Assembly: GCF_000696095.1 (NCBI RefSeq) | Contig: NZ_BAYX01000001.1 | Span: 372,001 to 436,000 of the forward strand | Reading direction: 5' to 3' | Source of the DNA: Rhizobium rhizogenes NBRC 13257 | GTDB taxonomy: Bacteria > Pseudomonadota > Alphaproteobacteria > Rhizobiales > Rhizobiaceae | DNA: 64,000 bases | Shown here: in pieces, positions 1-8,782 of the stretch | Numbering within the stretch: the first letter of the stretch is position 1 | How the letters are laid out: every line of letters starts with the position of its first letter | Program-made: the position numbers and the translations under genes | Notes under the pieces: generated by a model | Told to the model about the DNA's origin: nothing | Database searches by the model: none | Seen by the model: the letters and a program-made list of their open reading frames with translations, nothing else

Positions 1-2
1 AT

Positions 3-860
3 CCGGAACTGCTGGAACTCTACGACTATTACGCCCATGGGAAAATCACGAAACGCGAGTTTCTTGATCGGGCGGGCAAGTATGCCGTGGGCGGTCTGAC
101 GGCCGCGGCGATCCTCGGGCTGATGAGCCCCAATTATGCGCTTGCGCAGCAGGTCGAGTTTACCGACCCTGACATCCTGCCCGAATATATCACCTATCCG
201 TCGCCGCAGGGGAACGGAACCGTTCGGGCCTATTTCGTCCGGCCGGCTGCGGCCAAGGGGAAGGTGCCGGCAGTCGTTGTCGTGCATGAGAACCGGGGGC
301 TGAACCCTTATATCGAGGATGTTGCGCGTCGCGTCGCCAAAGCGGGCTTCATCGCGCTTGCGCCGGATGGCCTGACCTCCGTCGGCGGCTATCCCGGCAA
401 TGACGAGAAGGGACGGGAGTTGCAGCAGCAGGTCGATCCGCAAAAGCTGATGAACGACTTCTTCGCCGCGATCGAGCTTCTCATGAAGCATGATGCCACG
501 ACCGGCAAGGTCGGCATTACCGGCTTCTGCTATGGCGGAGGCGTGTCGAATGCAGCCGCCGTTGCCTATCCCGAGCTGGCAGCGGCCGTACCTTTTTACG
601 GCCGGCAGCCAAGGGCGGAGGATGTGCCGCGCATCAAGGCGCCCCTGCTGCTTCACTATGCGGGATTGGACAAAGGGATCAATGAGGGATGGCCGGACTA
701 TGAGGCGGCGTTGAAGGCTTCGAACAAAGTCTACGAGGCCCATATCTATCCCGACGTCAATCACGGCTTCCACAATGACTCGACGCCCCGCTATGACGAG
801 GCTGCGGCCAAGCTTGCCTGGGACAGAACGATAGGCTGGTTCAAGCGCTATCTGGCTTGA
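3..860 (+). CDS. Dienelactone hydrolase family protein (5' end outside window)
   Basis: Alpha/beta hydrolase of the dienelactone hydrolase family, probably exported. The reading frame is open from the first bases of the window, so the true start lies upstream and the entry is partial. The N-terminal part visible here ([16 protein letters not shown], then a hydrophobic stretch ending in ALAQQ) looks like a Tat-type signal in its KR variant. Nucleophile Cys sits in GFCYGGG, the acid Asp in GLDKG and the His in NHGFHND, which is the Cys-Asp-His triad of this family. The physiological substrate cannot be told from sequence. The gene ends 30 bp before a convergent DMT transporter gene. Confidence 0.85.
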   Translation, partial: PELLELYDYYAHGKITKREFLDRAGKYAVGGLTAAAILGLMSPNYALAQQVEFTDPDILPEYITYPSPQGNGTVRAYFVRPAAAKGKVPAVVVVHENRGLNPYIEDVARRVAKAGFIALAPDGLTSVGGYPGNDEKGRELQQQVDPQKLMNDFFAAIELLMKHDATTGKVGITGFCYGGGVSNAAAVAYPELAAAVPFYGRQPRAEDVPRIKAPLLLHYAGLDKGINEGWPDYEAALKASNKVYEAHIYPDVNHGFHNDSTPRYDEAAAKLAWDRTIGWFKRYLA

Positions 861-890
861 GGGTTGGCGATTGCTGTTGGCATCCTTTCG

Positions 891-1343
891 TCAGGAAGCG
901 TGCCGGCTGGCGACGAGGACCGCGCCGATTACCAGCAGCACGGCGCCGGTGATCTGCCAGACATTGTCGGATACCGGCATCTGCCCGGACCGTGCAGCAT
1001 CGAATGCCAAGCCCGCGAGCAACTGACTGGCGACCAGCACCGCTATGGTCGGCGCCGCTCCCAGGCGCTGATAGCCCCAAATTCCAGCGAAAACGAAGAA
1101 GGAGCCCAGGAGGCCAGGCAGGAAGGTCCATGGCCGGATCGCATCAAGGGCTTCGGCAATGCCGGCGATGCCCTTGCGGGCAATGAGCAAGAGCAGAAGC
1201 GCCGTCAGTCCTACCGACGAATTGATGACGAGCGCGATCAGTACCGTGGAAACGGATTGCGTTATCCGCAGCATGAGAATGTTCTGCAGGACAAGCGAGA
1301 TGCCGGCGACGGCGAGGGTAGCAAATACGATATAGCTCGACAT
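891..1343 (-). CDS. DMT-superfamily membrane protein (DUF606/YdcZ-like)
   Basis: Small integral membrane protein of 150 residues with about five hydrophobic segments, matching the length and pattern of DUF606/YdcZ-type members of the drug/metabolite transporter superfamily. The start chosen is the ATG at 1343 (MSSYIVFATL). An in-frame extension further upstream overlaps the neighbouring acetyltransferase and reads as non-membrane noise. The start lies only 10 bp after the stop of the upstream GNAT gene, so the two are almost certainly one transcript. The substrate is unknown. Pairing with an acetyltransferase and a divergent XRE-cupin regulator suggests modification and export of a small metabolite or toxic compound, which is inference. 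Confidence 0.75.
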   Translation of the reverse strand: MSSYIVFATLAVAGISLVLQNILMLRITQSVSTVLIALVINSSVGLTALLLLLIARKGIAGIAEALDAIRPWTFLPGLLGSFFVFAGIWGYQRLGAAPTIAVLVASQLLAGLAFDAARSGQMPVSDNVWQITGAVLLVIGAVLVASRHAS

Positions 1344-1353
1344 GCCACAGCCC

Positions 1354-1881
1354 TTAGTCGGCTTGCATGGCATCGGGGTCCGTTCGCCGATCCAAAAGCA
1401 GTTGCAGAAAGGCAAGGTCGAGCCATCTCCCGAATTTGGTGCCCACTTCCGGCAGAAGGCCGACCTGCTTGAAGCCGAGCTTCTCATGCAGCCGGATCGA
1501 ACCGGTGTTTCCAGCCTCGATGCCGGCGACCATGGCATGCTTTCCGATCGCTTTTGCCCGCCCGATCAATTCAATCATCAGCCCTTTGCCGACGCCGTTT
1601 CGGCGCTGATCATTTCTCACGTAGACCGAGTGTTCCACCGTATGACGATAGCCGTCGAAGGCGCGCCAATCGCCGAAAGACGCATAGCCGACGACATCCT
1701 CCCGGTCGTCGATAGCGACCAGCACCGGATAGCCCAGTTTCAGGCGATCTCGGAGCCATTCTCTCCGATTGTCGGCATCCACCTGCTTTTCATTCCAGAT
1801 CGCGGCGGTATTGGCGACAGCGTCATTGTAGATTGCGGTGATGCCGTCGATGTCTGTGGCTTCCGCATCGCGAATTCGCAT
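1354..1881 (-). CDS. GNAT N-acetyltransferase, phosphinothricin/methionine sulfoximine acetyltransferase type
   Basis: GNAT enzyme of 175 residues that transfers acetyl from acetyl-CoA to an amino group. The acetyl-CoA binding motif A is RRNGVGKGL, and the C-terminal part (GNTGSIRLHEKLGFKQVG) is characteristic of the Pat/Bar family that acetylates phosphinothricin or methionine sulfoximine. The start at 1881 (MRIRDAEATD) is preferred over an upstream ATG at 1905 because an AAGGAAG ribosome site sits directly before it. It heads a two-gene operon with the DMT-type exporter. A possible binding site for the divergent XRE-cupin regulator lies about 80 bp upstream. Confidence 0.85.
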   Translation of the reverse strand: MRIRDAEATDIDGITAIYNDAVANTAAIWNEKQVDADNRREWLRDRLKLGYPVLVAIDDREDVVGYASFGDWRAFDGYRHTVEHSVYVRNDQRRNGVGKGLMIELIGRAKAIGKHAMVAGIEAGNTGSIRLHEKLGFKQVGLLPEVGTKFGRWLDLAFLQLLLDRRTDPDAMQAD

Positions 1882-1961
1882 CGGTTCTTCCTTCGGGAAT
1901 CTCATAAATTGGATAGCTGTGGTCGCTGGAGATGTATTTCGATACGTCGGATTTCTAGTGC

Positions 1962-1972
1962 TGTCTACTATA
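1962..1972. promoter_or_regulatory. Possible second half-site for the XRE-cupin regulator
   Basis: TGTCTACTATA matches, with one difference, the left part of the palindromic site at 2193-2203 (TGTCCACTATA). It lies about 80 bp upstream of the GNAT-DMT operon, where an operator for the divergent regulator would be expected. Weak evidence by itself. The rest of the 330 bp between 1882 and 2212 is AT-richer and shows no gene I can support. Confidence 0.35.
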
Positions 1973-2195
1973 TTAATACAAATATCTACTAAGATGAAAA
2001 TCGACTTGCCCCGATAGGTGCAGCGATGCGGGCAGCCGGCAGATGAGCATTCTCGAAACCTGCTGGAATTTCAGATAGATTTTGGCCTAACTGATCACTC
2101 TACGGCTATTCCACCTTCGCCGGAACCAATCCATCTCCCGATGTCCTGATCGAAAGAGGGAAATAACCTCTCTCGATTGCTACGCGCGAAATTGT

Positions 2196-2207
2196 CCACT
2201 ATAGTGG
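2196..2207. promoter_or_regulatory. Perfect 12-bp palindrome, likely XRE operator
   Basis: CCACTATAGTGG is a perfect palindrome ending 5 bp before the ATG of the XRE-cupin gene. Its position suggests autoregulation by steric block of initiation. The assignment to this regulator is inference from location. Confidence 0.55.
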
Positions 2208-2212
2208 CATGT

Positions 2213-2779
2213 ATGTCTCAGCTTGATAGTGTTGATAAACGCATAGGCACCCGCATCCGGATCGAACGCGAAAGCCGTGGTTGGTCGCTGACGGAACTTG
2301 CCGAAAGGTCTGCCGTCTCCCGCGCCATGATCCATAAGATCGAACGCGGCGACAGCAGTCCGACCGCCACTTTGCTCGGCAAGCTTTCCGGAGCGTTCGG
2401 CCTCAGCATGTCAACCTTGATGGCTCGCGCGGAAATGCATCAGGGGCGTCTCCTCAGGAAGGGAGATCAACCCGTATGGGTCGACCCGCAAACCGGCTAT
2501 GAGCGGCGGCATATTTCCCCAAAGTCGGATTTGCCTCTGGATCTTGTTCGCATTGAGCTGCCGGCCGGAGCGGAAGTCTCGATGCCCGCGTCGGTCTATG
2601 CTTTTGCCCGGCAGCTTATCTGGGTTCTCGATGGAGATCTGGTATTCCTCGAGGGCGACACCAGGCACGGAATGTCTGCCGGCGATTGCCTTGAACTCGG
2701 TCCGCCGACAGATTGCGTGTTCAAGAATGAAAGTGAGTGGCCCTGCATCTATGCTGTGATTGTTCTGCGCAATTCGTAG
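2213..2779 (+). CDS. XRE-family regulator with C-terminal cupin sensor
   Basis: Cytoplasmic transcription factor of 188 residues. Residues about 10-65 form an XRE/Cro helix-turn-helix (LTELAERSAVSRAMIHKIERG), and about 110-185 form a cupin_2 barrel that probably binds a small ligand. The start is taken at the ATG at 2213 (MSQLDSVDKR), because the 12 codons before it run through the palindromic operator. Proteins of this design usually repress a neighbouring metabolic or export operon and themselves. Here the divergent GNAT-DMT pair is the natural target, and two related TGTC-YACTATA sites support this. The ligand is unknown. Confidence 0.85.
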   Translation: MSQLDSVDKRIGTRIRIERESRGWSLTELAERSAVSRAMIHKIERGDSSPTATLLGKLSGAFGLSMSTLMARAEMHQGRLLRKGDQPVWVDPQTGYERRHISPKSDLPLDLVRIELPAGAEVSMPASVYAFARQLIWVLDGDLVFLEGDTRHGMSAGDCLELGPPTDCVFKNESEWPCIYAVIVLRNS

Positions 2780-2795
2780 AATGCGAATCGCCATC

Positions 2796-2811
2796 ATAAG
2801 CAAATGCTATA
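2796..2811 (+). promoter_or_regulatory. ATAAG-N5-GCTATA element (copy 1), between convergent genes
   Basis: ATAAGCAAATGCTATA has the same fixed bases and spacing as three elements found upstream of the aromatic gene cluster. It begins 17 bp after the XRE stop and overlaps the stop codon of the LysR gene, an unusual place for an activator site. It could be coincidental or could influence the end of the LysR transcript. Confidence 0.35.
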
Positions 2812-4009
2812 ATGGCGTGCCGACCCTTTGCCGCACGAGATCCAGAAACTGCTCCTGAGCCGCCGTTGGCATCCAGCCGGATCGCAGCGTCAGGCCGATG
2901 GGTCGCGCGGTGTGGTCGAGATTATAGGGCAGGGCCTTGATGAGCCCGCGTGTCAGCTCTGCTTCGGCCTGCAGATAGGAAATGCAGCCGAGATGATCGG
3001 TGCGATCCAGCAGTTCGCGCATGAGGATCAGCGATCCCGATTCGACGATGCTCGCTGGCCTTCGTCCAAGGCTGTCGAACATGGCGTCGAAATGCTTCCG
3101 GATCGGCGTTCCGCTCAAGCCCACCACCCAAGGGTAGGAGGCAAGCTCTTCAAGGGCGATATTGTCCTTCCCGATCAGCGGATGATCGCGGCCGGCGACC
3201 AGGACCAGCGTATCGGTGAAAAGCACGCGCTGTTCCACATCGCCAATCGGCGCGGGATCGCGCAGGGCGCCGATCAGAAAGTCGATCTCCCCGCGTCTGA
3301 GCCCGGCCAGAAGATCGGCATAGGGGCCTTCCACGACCTGGATCGGTATTTTGGGGCGAAGCGTGCGGAAGTTGGCGATTGCCTGCGGCAGGACATAGGA
3401 TCTCGACAATGGCATTGCACCGATGACGATGCGTCCGGCCTCCTCGGACACCGTTTCGGCAAGATCGGCTTCAGCCTGGCTGAGTTCGGCGAAGGCAAGT
3501 CTTGCTGCCTGCGCGAGCGTCTGGGCCGTCCGCGTTGCGACGATGCCGTAGGACGTCCGCTCGAACAGCGGACGTGCCGCCTCCTGCTCGAGTTGGGTGA
3601 CGGCGCGGTGCACGGTCGGCTGGGCAAGGCCGAGGCGGCGTGCGGCGAGGGTGAAATTCTCCATTTCGCGCACGGCAATCAGCGCCTGAAGTTGCGCCGT
3701 CGTCGCGGTGATGCGCAGCCGGGGGCTGAGATCGGACAGCGCCGGATCGAGATAGCCGAAAGCGCGTCGGACGCGCTTTGCAAGCACCTCGCCCTGCTTG
3801 TTCACGAACAGTCCCTGGGCGGTCCGCGTGAAGAGCGCCATGCCGACGCCGCGCTCGATTTTCGACAGGGCCTGGGTCACCGCCGGCTGCGACACATGAC
3901 ATAGTTCAGCAGCCTTCGTCACCGAGGCCGTATCGACGACCATCAGGAAGACCCTGAGATGGCGAAGATTGTGCTGTAGCTCCGGCTCTGACGACTGTGC
4001 GGAATTCAA
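2807..4009 (-). CDS. LysR-family regulator with two tandem N-terminal HTH domains
   Basis: Transcriptional regulator of about 400 residues, roughly 100 longer than a normal LysR protein. Two separate HTH_1 domains are visible: residues about 15-75 (SVTKAAELCHVSQPAVTQAL) and about 105-165 (NFTLAARRLGLAQPTVHRAV). A LysR substrate-binding domain follows from about 195. I place the start at the TTG at 4009, which overlaps the stop of the upstream dehydrogenase as TTGA. An open frame runs further upstream but is antisense to nothing useful and is low-complexity. Translational coupling to the dehydrogenase and shared upstream elements suggest that it regulates the aromatic cluster to the right. Confidence 0.85.
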   Translation of the reverse strand: MNSAQSSEPELQHNLRHLRVFLMVVDTASVTKAAELCHVSQPAVTQALSKIERGVGMALFTRTAQGLFVNKQGEVLAKRVRRAFGYLDPALSDLSPRLRITATTAQLQALIAVREMENFTLAARRLGLAQPTVHRAVTQLEQEAARPLFERTSYGIVATRTAQTLAQAARLAFAELSQAEADLAETVSEEAGRIVIGAMPLSRSYVLPQAIANFRTLRPKIPIQVVEGPYADLLAGLRRGEIDFLIGALRDPAPIGDVEQRVLFTDTLVLVAGRDHPLIGKDNIALEELASYPWVVGLSGTPIRKHFDAMFDSLGRRPASIVESGSLILMRELLDRTDHLGCISYLQAEAELTRGLIKALPYNLDHTARPIGLTLRSGWMPTAAQEQFLDLVRQRVGTPL

Positions 4010-4890
4010 GACAGGAGGTGCTCCAATATCAGGTCGACGCGCTCGGTCAGCGAGAGATCGGCGGCGCTGAGGCCAAGATTTCCGATTCGACGCTGCCAGT
4101 CGACCGCGGATGATGCCATTCCGTCGGGAAGACCGAGATCGCGAAGCGTCACCGCCACTTCTTCCATCTCTGCCGCGCGCCGCGTTCCGTGCACCATCAT
4201 TCGCTCGAGGTTGTAGGACGAACGGGCAGCCCAGTCGATCCCCGGATCGGACGCCTGCAAGGACGCCAGAACGGCATCCTCCACGCCCGCCCGGCGTGCC
4301 GCCAAAACGCATTCGGCGGTGAGCGCCTCGAACCCCTTGATCATGACGGAGCGGAGCATCTTGATCGAGGATGCCTGTCCGATTGTGTCGCCGGCGACGC
4401 GGGCATTCATTCCGAGACGTGTCAGCAAGGCTTCAGCTTTTGCCGCGTCGCTGCCGGCCAGCAGGAGAGGGGTGCGATGGCGGGCGGGATAGACCGGCGC
4501 CATCACCGCCACGTCGACGTAGCGGGCGCCGGCTTCTTCGACGATTTTCGCGGCGGCCACCTTTGTCGAAGGCGAACACGAGTTGCAGTCGAGATAAAGT
4601 GCGTCTTTCTCGAGGTAGGCGGCCACCATTTTGGCGGCTTCGAGCGCGCGGTCGGCTGTCACCAGGCTGAAGACTGCTCTTTTGCCGGTGGTGGCCTCGC
4701 GCGGGCTCTCGCCGGATAGCACTTCCAGCCGTGCGCAGGCATCAAGCAGGCCCCGGCGATGATCGCTACTTTTTATCTTGATATCGAAGGTAGTGATGGG
4801 AGCTTTGATCGGGCTGCCTTCGACAGTTTTCCAGCCGGCGACAAAGGCTTGCGCTGCTTCCCCAAACCCGATGAGTGCGATCGTCGACAT
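4006..4890 (-). CDS. NAD(P)-dependent dehydrogenase, 6-phosphogluconate dehydrogenase-like (DUF1932)
   Basis: Oxidoreductase of 294 residues. The N-terminal Rossmann fold begins at IALIGFGEAAQAF. The conserved DCNSCSPSTK segment and the C-terminal all-helical half (SSIKMLRSVMIKGFEAL) match the 6PGDH-like/DUF1932 group related to 3-hydroxyisobutyrate dehydrogenase. The ATG at 4890 is chosen (MSTIALIGF), with a GAGGAA upstream. It is the first gene of a unit with the dual-HTH LysR. The substrate is not recognisable. Context points to a hydroxy-acid or alicyclic precursor feeding the ring-cleavage pathway. A paralogue of the same family is encoded at 15072-15908. Confidence 0.8.
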   Translation of the reverse strand: MSTIALIGFGEAAQAFVAGWKTVEGSPIKAPITTFDIKIKSSDHRRGLLDACARLEVLSGESPREATTGKRAVFSLVTADRALEAAKMVAAYLEKDALYLDCNSCSPSTKVAAAKIVEEAGARYVDVAVMAPVYPARHRTPLLLAGSDAAKAEALLTRLGMNARVAGDTIGQASSIKMLRSVMIKGFEALTAECVLAARRAGVEDAVLASLQASDPGIDWAARSSYNLERMMVHGTRRAAEMEEVAVTLRDLGLPDGMASSAVDWQRRIGNLGLSAADLSLTERVDLILEHLLS

Positions 4891-4929
4891 GCTGCCGGTT
4901 CCTCGTGCGAACATTCAGCCTAACAAAGG

Positions 4930-4945
4930 TATAGCGAAAACTTAT
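4930..4945 (-). promoter_or_regulatory. ATAAG-N5-GCTATA element (copy 2), LysR-type box
   Basis: Reads ATAAGTTTTCGCTATA on the minus strand, about 40 bp before the start of the DUF1932-LysR unit. It contains the T-N11-A spacing with ATA/TAT arms that LysR proteins bind. Matching copies stand in the control region of the ABC transporter and ring-cleavage operon. Confidence 0.6.
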
Positions 4946-4993
4946 CATGAGGACCGCGACATCGCCGCGATCCTCAGATTGTACGACCCTGGC

Positions 4994-6160
4994 TCAGTGT
5001 GCCGGATCCTTGACGTTGTCGTAGGTCTGGAACTCGACGTTGTACAGTTCTCCACCGACCTTCTCGACCTTGCGCATGTAGATATCCTGCACGATATCGC
5101 GGGTTGCGGGATCGATTGAGATCGGGCCTCGTGGGCTCTGCAACTGCATTCCCTTCGCTGCATTGACAAAGGTATCGCCTGTCGCATCGCCCTTGGTCTT
5201 GTCGAGGGTCTTGTAGATCAGGTCGAGGGCATCCCAGGCGGCGACTGCGACCATGTTGGGGCGCATGCCGTCATTGGCCTTCTTGAAGGCTTCCACGAAA
5301 GCCTTGTTCTCAGGCGAATCGTGGCTTGCCGAATAGGGGCCGCCGGTGATGACGCCGATGGTCGGATCACCCATATTGTTCAGGAGATCGTCGTCCGTGA
5401 CGTCGGCCATGGCGATGACCTTGATGCCGGACTTGTCGAGGCCGCGCTCGACGAACTGCTTCATGAAGGCGGCACCCGCGCCGGTCGGAACGAAGACGAA
5501 GAGCGCTTCCGGCTTTTCATCGGCCGCGCGTTGCAGGAAGGGCGCAAAGTCCGGATTGGCAAGCGGAACCTTCAGCTTCGAAACGACCGTGCCGCCATTG
5601 GCCTCGATGGTCTTCTGGAACCACTTTTCCGCATCGGCGCCCGGGCCATAGTCCGAGACGATGCTGACGAATTTCTTCGCGCCGTTTTCCGGAGCCCATT
5701 TGCCGATGACGCTGGCCATCTGCGGGACGGTCCACGATGTCCGGAGAATGTAGGGCGAGGCATCCACGATTGACGACGTCGCGGCCACCATGATGACCTG
5801 CGGGATCTTGGCGCGCTTGGATAGCTGTGCGACGGAAAGGGCCGCGGGCGTGTTGCCGAAGCCGGTCAGGATGGATACCTTGTCGTTGGTCACCAGTTCC
5901 TGTGAGAGGCGTAGCGCGTTGTCGGCGGCGCTGCCGTCGTCCTTGACGATCAGCTCGACTTTCTTGCCACCGGCGGTATCGCCCTTGGTCGCGACATAGG
6001 TCTTGATCGCGGCGCTGATCTGCCGACCGTTGGACTGGAATCCGCCGGTGAGCGGGATGACGACGCCGACCTTGACGGTGTCCTGCGCAAAACTCATTGC
6101 GGGCGCCCCGATCAAGCTGATCGCGGCAATGGCGCCTAGCGCCAGTTTCTTAATGCTCAT
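4994..6160 (-). CDS. Branched-chain-type ABC transporter substrate-binding protein
   Basis: Periplasmic binding protein of 388 residues in the LivK/type I periplasmic binding family. A clear Sec signal peptide ends at AMSFAQ, followed by VKVGVVIPLTGGFQSNGRQ, the usual opening of the family. The GGAGGAG ribosome site sits directly before the ATG at 6160. Downstream on the same strand relative to livF by about 80 bp, it closes a five-gene transport unit. Family members bind amino acids, but also many aromatic acids such as benzoates and hydroxycinnamates. The divergent catabolic genes suggest an aromatic carboxylate here (inference). Confidence 0.88.
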   Translation of the reverse strand: MSIKKLALGAIAAISLIGAPAMSFAQDTVKVGVVIPLTGGFQSNGRQISAAIKTYVATKGDTAGGKKVELIVKDDGSAADNALRLSQELVTNDKVSILTGFGNTPAALSVAQLSKRAKIPQVIMVAATSSIVDASPYILRTSWTVPQMASVIGKWAPENGAKKFVSIVSDYGPGADAEKWFQKTIEANGGTVVSKLKVPLANPDFAPFLQRAADEKPEALFVFVPTGAGAAFMKQFVERGLDKSGIKVIAMADVTDDDLLNNMGDPTIGVITGGPYSASHDSPENKAFVEAFKKANDGMRPNMVAVAAWDALDLIYKTLDKTKGDATGDTFVNAAKGMQLQSPRGPISIDPATRDIVQDIYMRKVEKVGGELYNVEFQTYDNVKDPAH

Positions 6161-6238
6161 GTCTCTCCTCCAGTTGTAAAATCGATGTGGTGTGGACGTA
6201 GTTCAAACCGGCCCTCTTTCCGGCGTGGACTTGGGCGA

Positions 6239-6988
6239 TCAGTGTTTTCGTTGTGCGGAGCCTGGCGTTGCGGGCGCCGATGTCCCCGCGCCGACCCCAA
6301 GGAATTTGCCCAGTGTCGAGCTGTCCTGTGCCAAGGCGGTACTGCTTCCGGAATAGGCGACCGCACCACGCTCGAGGATCACGGCCTTGTCGGTGATCGC
6401 GAGAATTTGCTGCGCATGCTGCTCGACGATGATGGCGGCCATGCCCTCATCGCGGACGATGCGCCGGATAGCGGCGAGCAGCTCTTCCACGATGATCGGC
6501 GCCAATCCCTCCGTCGGCTCATCGAGCAGCAATATCTTCGGATTGAGAACGAGCGCGCGGGCGATCGATAGCATCTGCTGTTCGCCGCCTGACAGTTGGT
6601 TACCGTAATTGTTCCGGCGTTCCTCCAGCCTCGGGAAGAGCAGATAGACCGCCTGAAGGCTCCATTTGCCGGGACGGGCGACCGCCGTGATGTTTTCCTC
6701 GACCGTCAGTGACCTGAATATGCCCCGCTCCTGCGGCACCCAGCCGACACCCGCCTCGACGCGACGTTCTGGCGTCATGCGCTCAATGCTCTGACCGCCA
6801 ACGGTGACTTTGCCGCTGTGATAGCGTGTCAGGCCGACGATGCTGTTGAGTGTCGTCGTCTTGCCAACGCCGTTGCGGCCGAGGAGCGCTACGGCTTCTC
6901 CCTGGGCGACCGAGAGGCTGATGCCGTGTAAAATGACGGCCTTGCCATAGCCCGCTTTCAGGCCGTCCAACATCAAGAGCTCAGGCAT
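6239..6988 (-). CDS. livF: ABC transporter ATP-binding protein LivF-type
   Basis: Cytoplasmic ATPase of 249 residues. Walker A is GRNGVGKTT, the signature LSGGEQQM and Walker B LLLDEPTEGLAP, the last being typical of LivF. It pairs with LivG to energise uptake through LivHM. Its ATG at 6988 overlaps the end of livG by 8 bp, showing translational coupling. A Pro/Ala-rich C-terminal tail of about 15 residues follows the conserved domain. Confidence 0.9.
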   Translation of the reverse strand: MPELLMLDGLKAGYGKAVILHGISLSVAQGEAVALLGRNGVGKTTTLNSIVGLTRYHSGKVTVGGQSIERMTPERRVEAGVGWVPQERGIFRSLTVEENITAVARPGKWSLQAVYLLFPRLEERRNNYGNQLSGGEQQMLSIARALVLNPKILLLDEPTEGLAPIIVEELLAAIRRIVRDEGMAAIIVEQHAQQILAITDKAVILERGAVAYSGSSTALAQDSSTLGKFLGVGAGTSAPATPGSAQRKH

Positions 6989-7736
6989 GGTGCGCCCCTC
7001 CGAGATAAACTTCCTTGACCCGGGGATCCGTCGAAATCTCGTCGACGGTGCCTTCTGCGAAGAGTGCGCCGGCGACGAGAACGGAGATCCGGTCGGCGAA
7101 ATTGAAGACCAGGTCCATGTCGTGTTCGATCAGCAGGATCGAGACGTCGGTTGGCAGGGCCGCCAGCCTTGCCAGAACCTCATGCCGGTCGGCCTCCGGC
7201 ACGCCGGCAGCCGGTTCGTCGAGCAGAAGAACTTTGGGCTTGCAGGCAATCGCCATGGCGATTTCGAGAAGTCGCTGCTTGCCGTAGGGCAGGCCGGAGC
7301 ATGGCTGGTCGAGGACCGTATCCAGACCGAAGTCCTGGACCAGGCCGGCAATCTCGTCCTCGATGCCCGGAAGCTTTCCGGCGAGACGAAACCAGTCCTT
7401 GCCATGTCCTTGCCGCTCGCTGATGACGAGGCCCAGGCTTTCCACAACGGTCAGATCGCCGAAAAGCTGATTGATCTGAAACGTCCGGACCAGGCCGCGA
7501 TGCACGCGCTTTTCGCGCTTGAGCGACGATACGTCCTCGCCATTCAGCAGGATCTGCCCGCTGGAAGGCGCGAGCACGCCGGTCAGAAGATTGATAAGCG
7601 TTGTCTTGCCTGCGCCGTTGGGCCCGATCAGTGCATGGCGAGCACCGCTTTCCAGGCGGAACGAAACGTCGGTCGTGGCCTTCAGCGCACCGAACATCTT
7701 GTTGAGCTGTTTTGTCTCAAGAACAGCAGCGGTCAT
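6981..7736 (-). CDS. livG: ABC transporter ATP-binding protein LivG-type
   Basis: ATPase of 251 residues with Walker A GPNGAGKTT and Walker B VLLLDEPAAG. The signature segment is LPYGKQRLLEIAMA, the degenerate form usual in LivG. The start at 7736 has GGAGGG upstream and overlaps the livM stop as ATGA. It partners the LivF-type protein in the same operon. Confidence 0.9.
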   Translation of the reverse strand: MTAAVLETKQLNKMFGALKATTDVSFRLESGARHALIGPNGAGKTTLINLLTGVLAPSSGQILLNGEDVSSLKREKRVHRGLVRTFQINQLFGDLTVVESLGLVISERQGHGKDWFRLAGKLPGIEDEIAGLVQDFGLDTVLDQPCSGLPYGKQRLLEIAMAIACKPKVLLLDEPAAGVPEADRHEVLARLAALPTDVSILLIEHDMDLVFNFADRISVLVAGALFAEGTVDEISTDPRVKEVYLGGAHHA

Positions 7737-8782
7737 GGTGCCCTCCTGGTCGAAGTACGGCCTCTGAAGAGGTTGCCGCGAATGGTGGTGAGGCGGGCGG
7801 AGAGCGAAAGCACAAGCTGACGGGGGCGATCGCGTCCGATGAGGACGAAGACGACCAGGAGCATGCCGAGCCAGAACTGCCAGTATTGCGGCGTAAGCGA
7901 CGACAGCCCGTCCTGGATCAGCTCATAGACCAGAGCGCCGATGATGCCACCGTAAAGATAGCCCGTTCCGCCGATGACCAGGATCATCAGGCCATCAGCG
8001 GATTTCTGGAACGACAGTGCGTCTAGCGAGATGAATTGCTGTGTCTGGGCAAACAGCGCGCCGGCGATCCCGGCATAGGCGCCAGAGAGCGTGTATATGG
8101 CGACGAGCCGCGCGTTGACGGGAACGCCGACTGCCGAAGCGCGCAGCGGATTGTCCCGGATTGCCTTCAGCGAATAGCCGAAAGGGGAGGATACGATCAG
8201 TCGCGCCAGGAGGAACAGCACGAACAGCACGGCAAGGCTGTAGGCATAGCCCGTATGTCCGTAAATATCGAAATCGAAGATGCCGAAGAGCGGATTGATA
8301 ATGATCCCTTGCAGGCCGTCGGCGCCACCGGTCAGCCAGTTGGCCTGATTGGCGATTTCGGCAAAGACGGCGGCAACGCCAAGCGTTACCATCAGCCGTG
8401 TCAGGTCGCCGCCGCGCAGCAGCAGGAAGCTCGTCAGGAAGGCAACGACCGCACCCGAGAGCGCCCCGACGACCAATCCAGACAGCGGCTCACCGGTGAC
8501 ATGGATCGAGAAGAGGCTGCTTGCATAGGCGCCGACGCCATACATCGCCGCCTGACCGAGGGAGACGATGCCGGCATAGCCGAGGATCAGGTCGATCGAG
8601 AGAGCGAGAATGGCGAAGCCGACAATCTCGGTCAGGATCAGATGCTGGTTGGGGAAGAGGAACCAGGAGGCGACAGCCAGAGCCCAGAACGCCAGCTCAA
8701 GGACGCTCCAGCGCGCCGAGCGCCTCATGACATCAGATACCCGCTGCTTCAGGGCAGGGATTGCGGAATGAGGTATCTGCAT
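7733..8782 (-). CDS. livM: Branched-chain-type ABC transporter permease LivM-type
   Basis: Inner-membrane permease of 349 residues with about nine to ten hydrophobic segments and the LivM hallmark GYAGIVSLGQAA near residue 70. Its ATG overlaps the stop of the upstream LivH gene by one base (TGATG), and its own stop overlaps livG. It forms the translocation channel with LivH. Confidence 0.88.
   Translation of the reverse strand: MQIPHSAIPALKQRVSDVMRRSARWSVLELAFWALAVASWFLFPNQHLILTEIVGFAILALSIDLILGYAGIVSLGQAAMYGVGAYASSLFSIHVTGEPLSGLVVGALSGAVVAFLTSFLLLRGGDLTRLMVTLGVAAVFAEIANQANWLTGGADGLQGIIINPLFGIFDFDIYGHTGYAYSLAVLFVLFLLARLIVSSPFGYSLKAIRDNPLRASAVGVPVNARLVAIYTLSGAYAGIAGALFAQTQQFISLDALSFQKSADGLMILVIGGTGYLYGGIIGALVYELIQDGLSSLTPQYWQFWLGMLLVVFVLIGRDRPRQLVLSLSARLTTIRGNLFRGRTSTRRAP

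Noticed and set aside
4010..4312. Open N-terminal extension of the LysR gene (about 100 codons rich in Arg and Gly)
   Set aside because: It runs antisense-free but entirely within the coding region of the upstream dehydrogenase in another frame and has no domain or ribosome site. The TTG at 4009 explains the start better.
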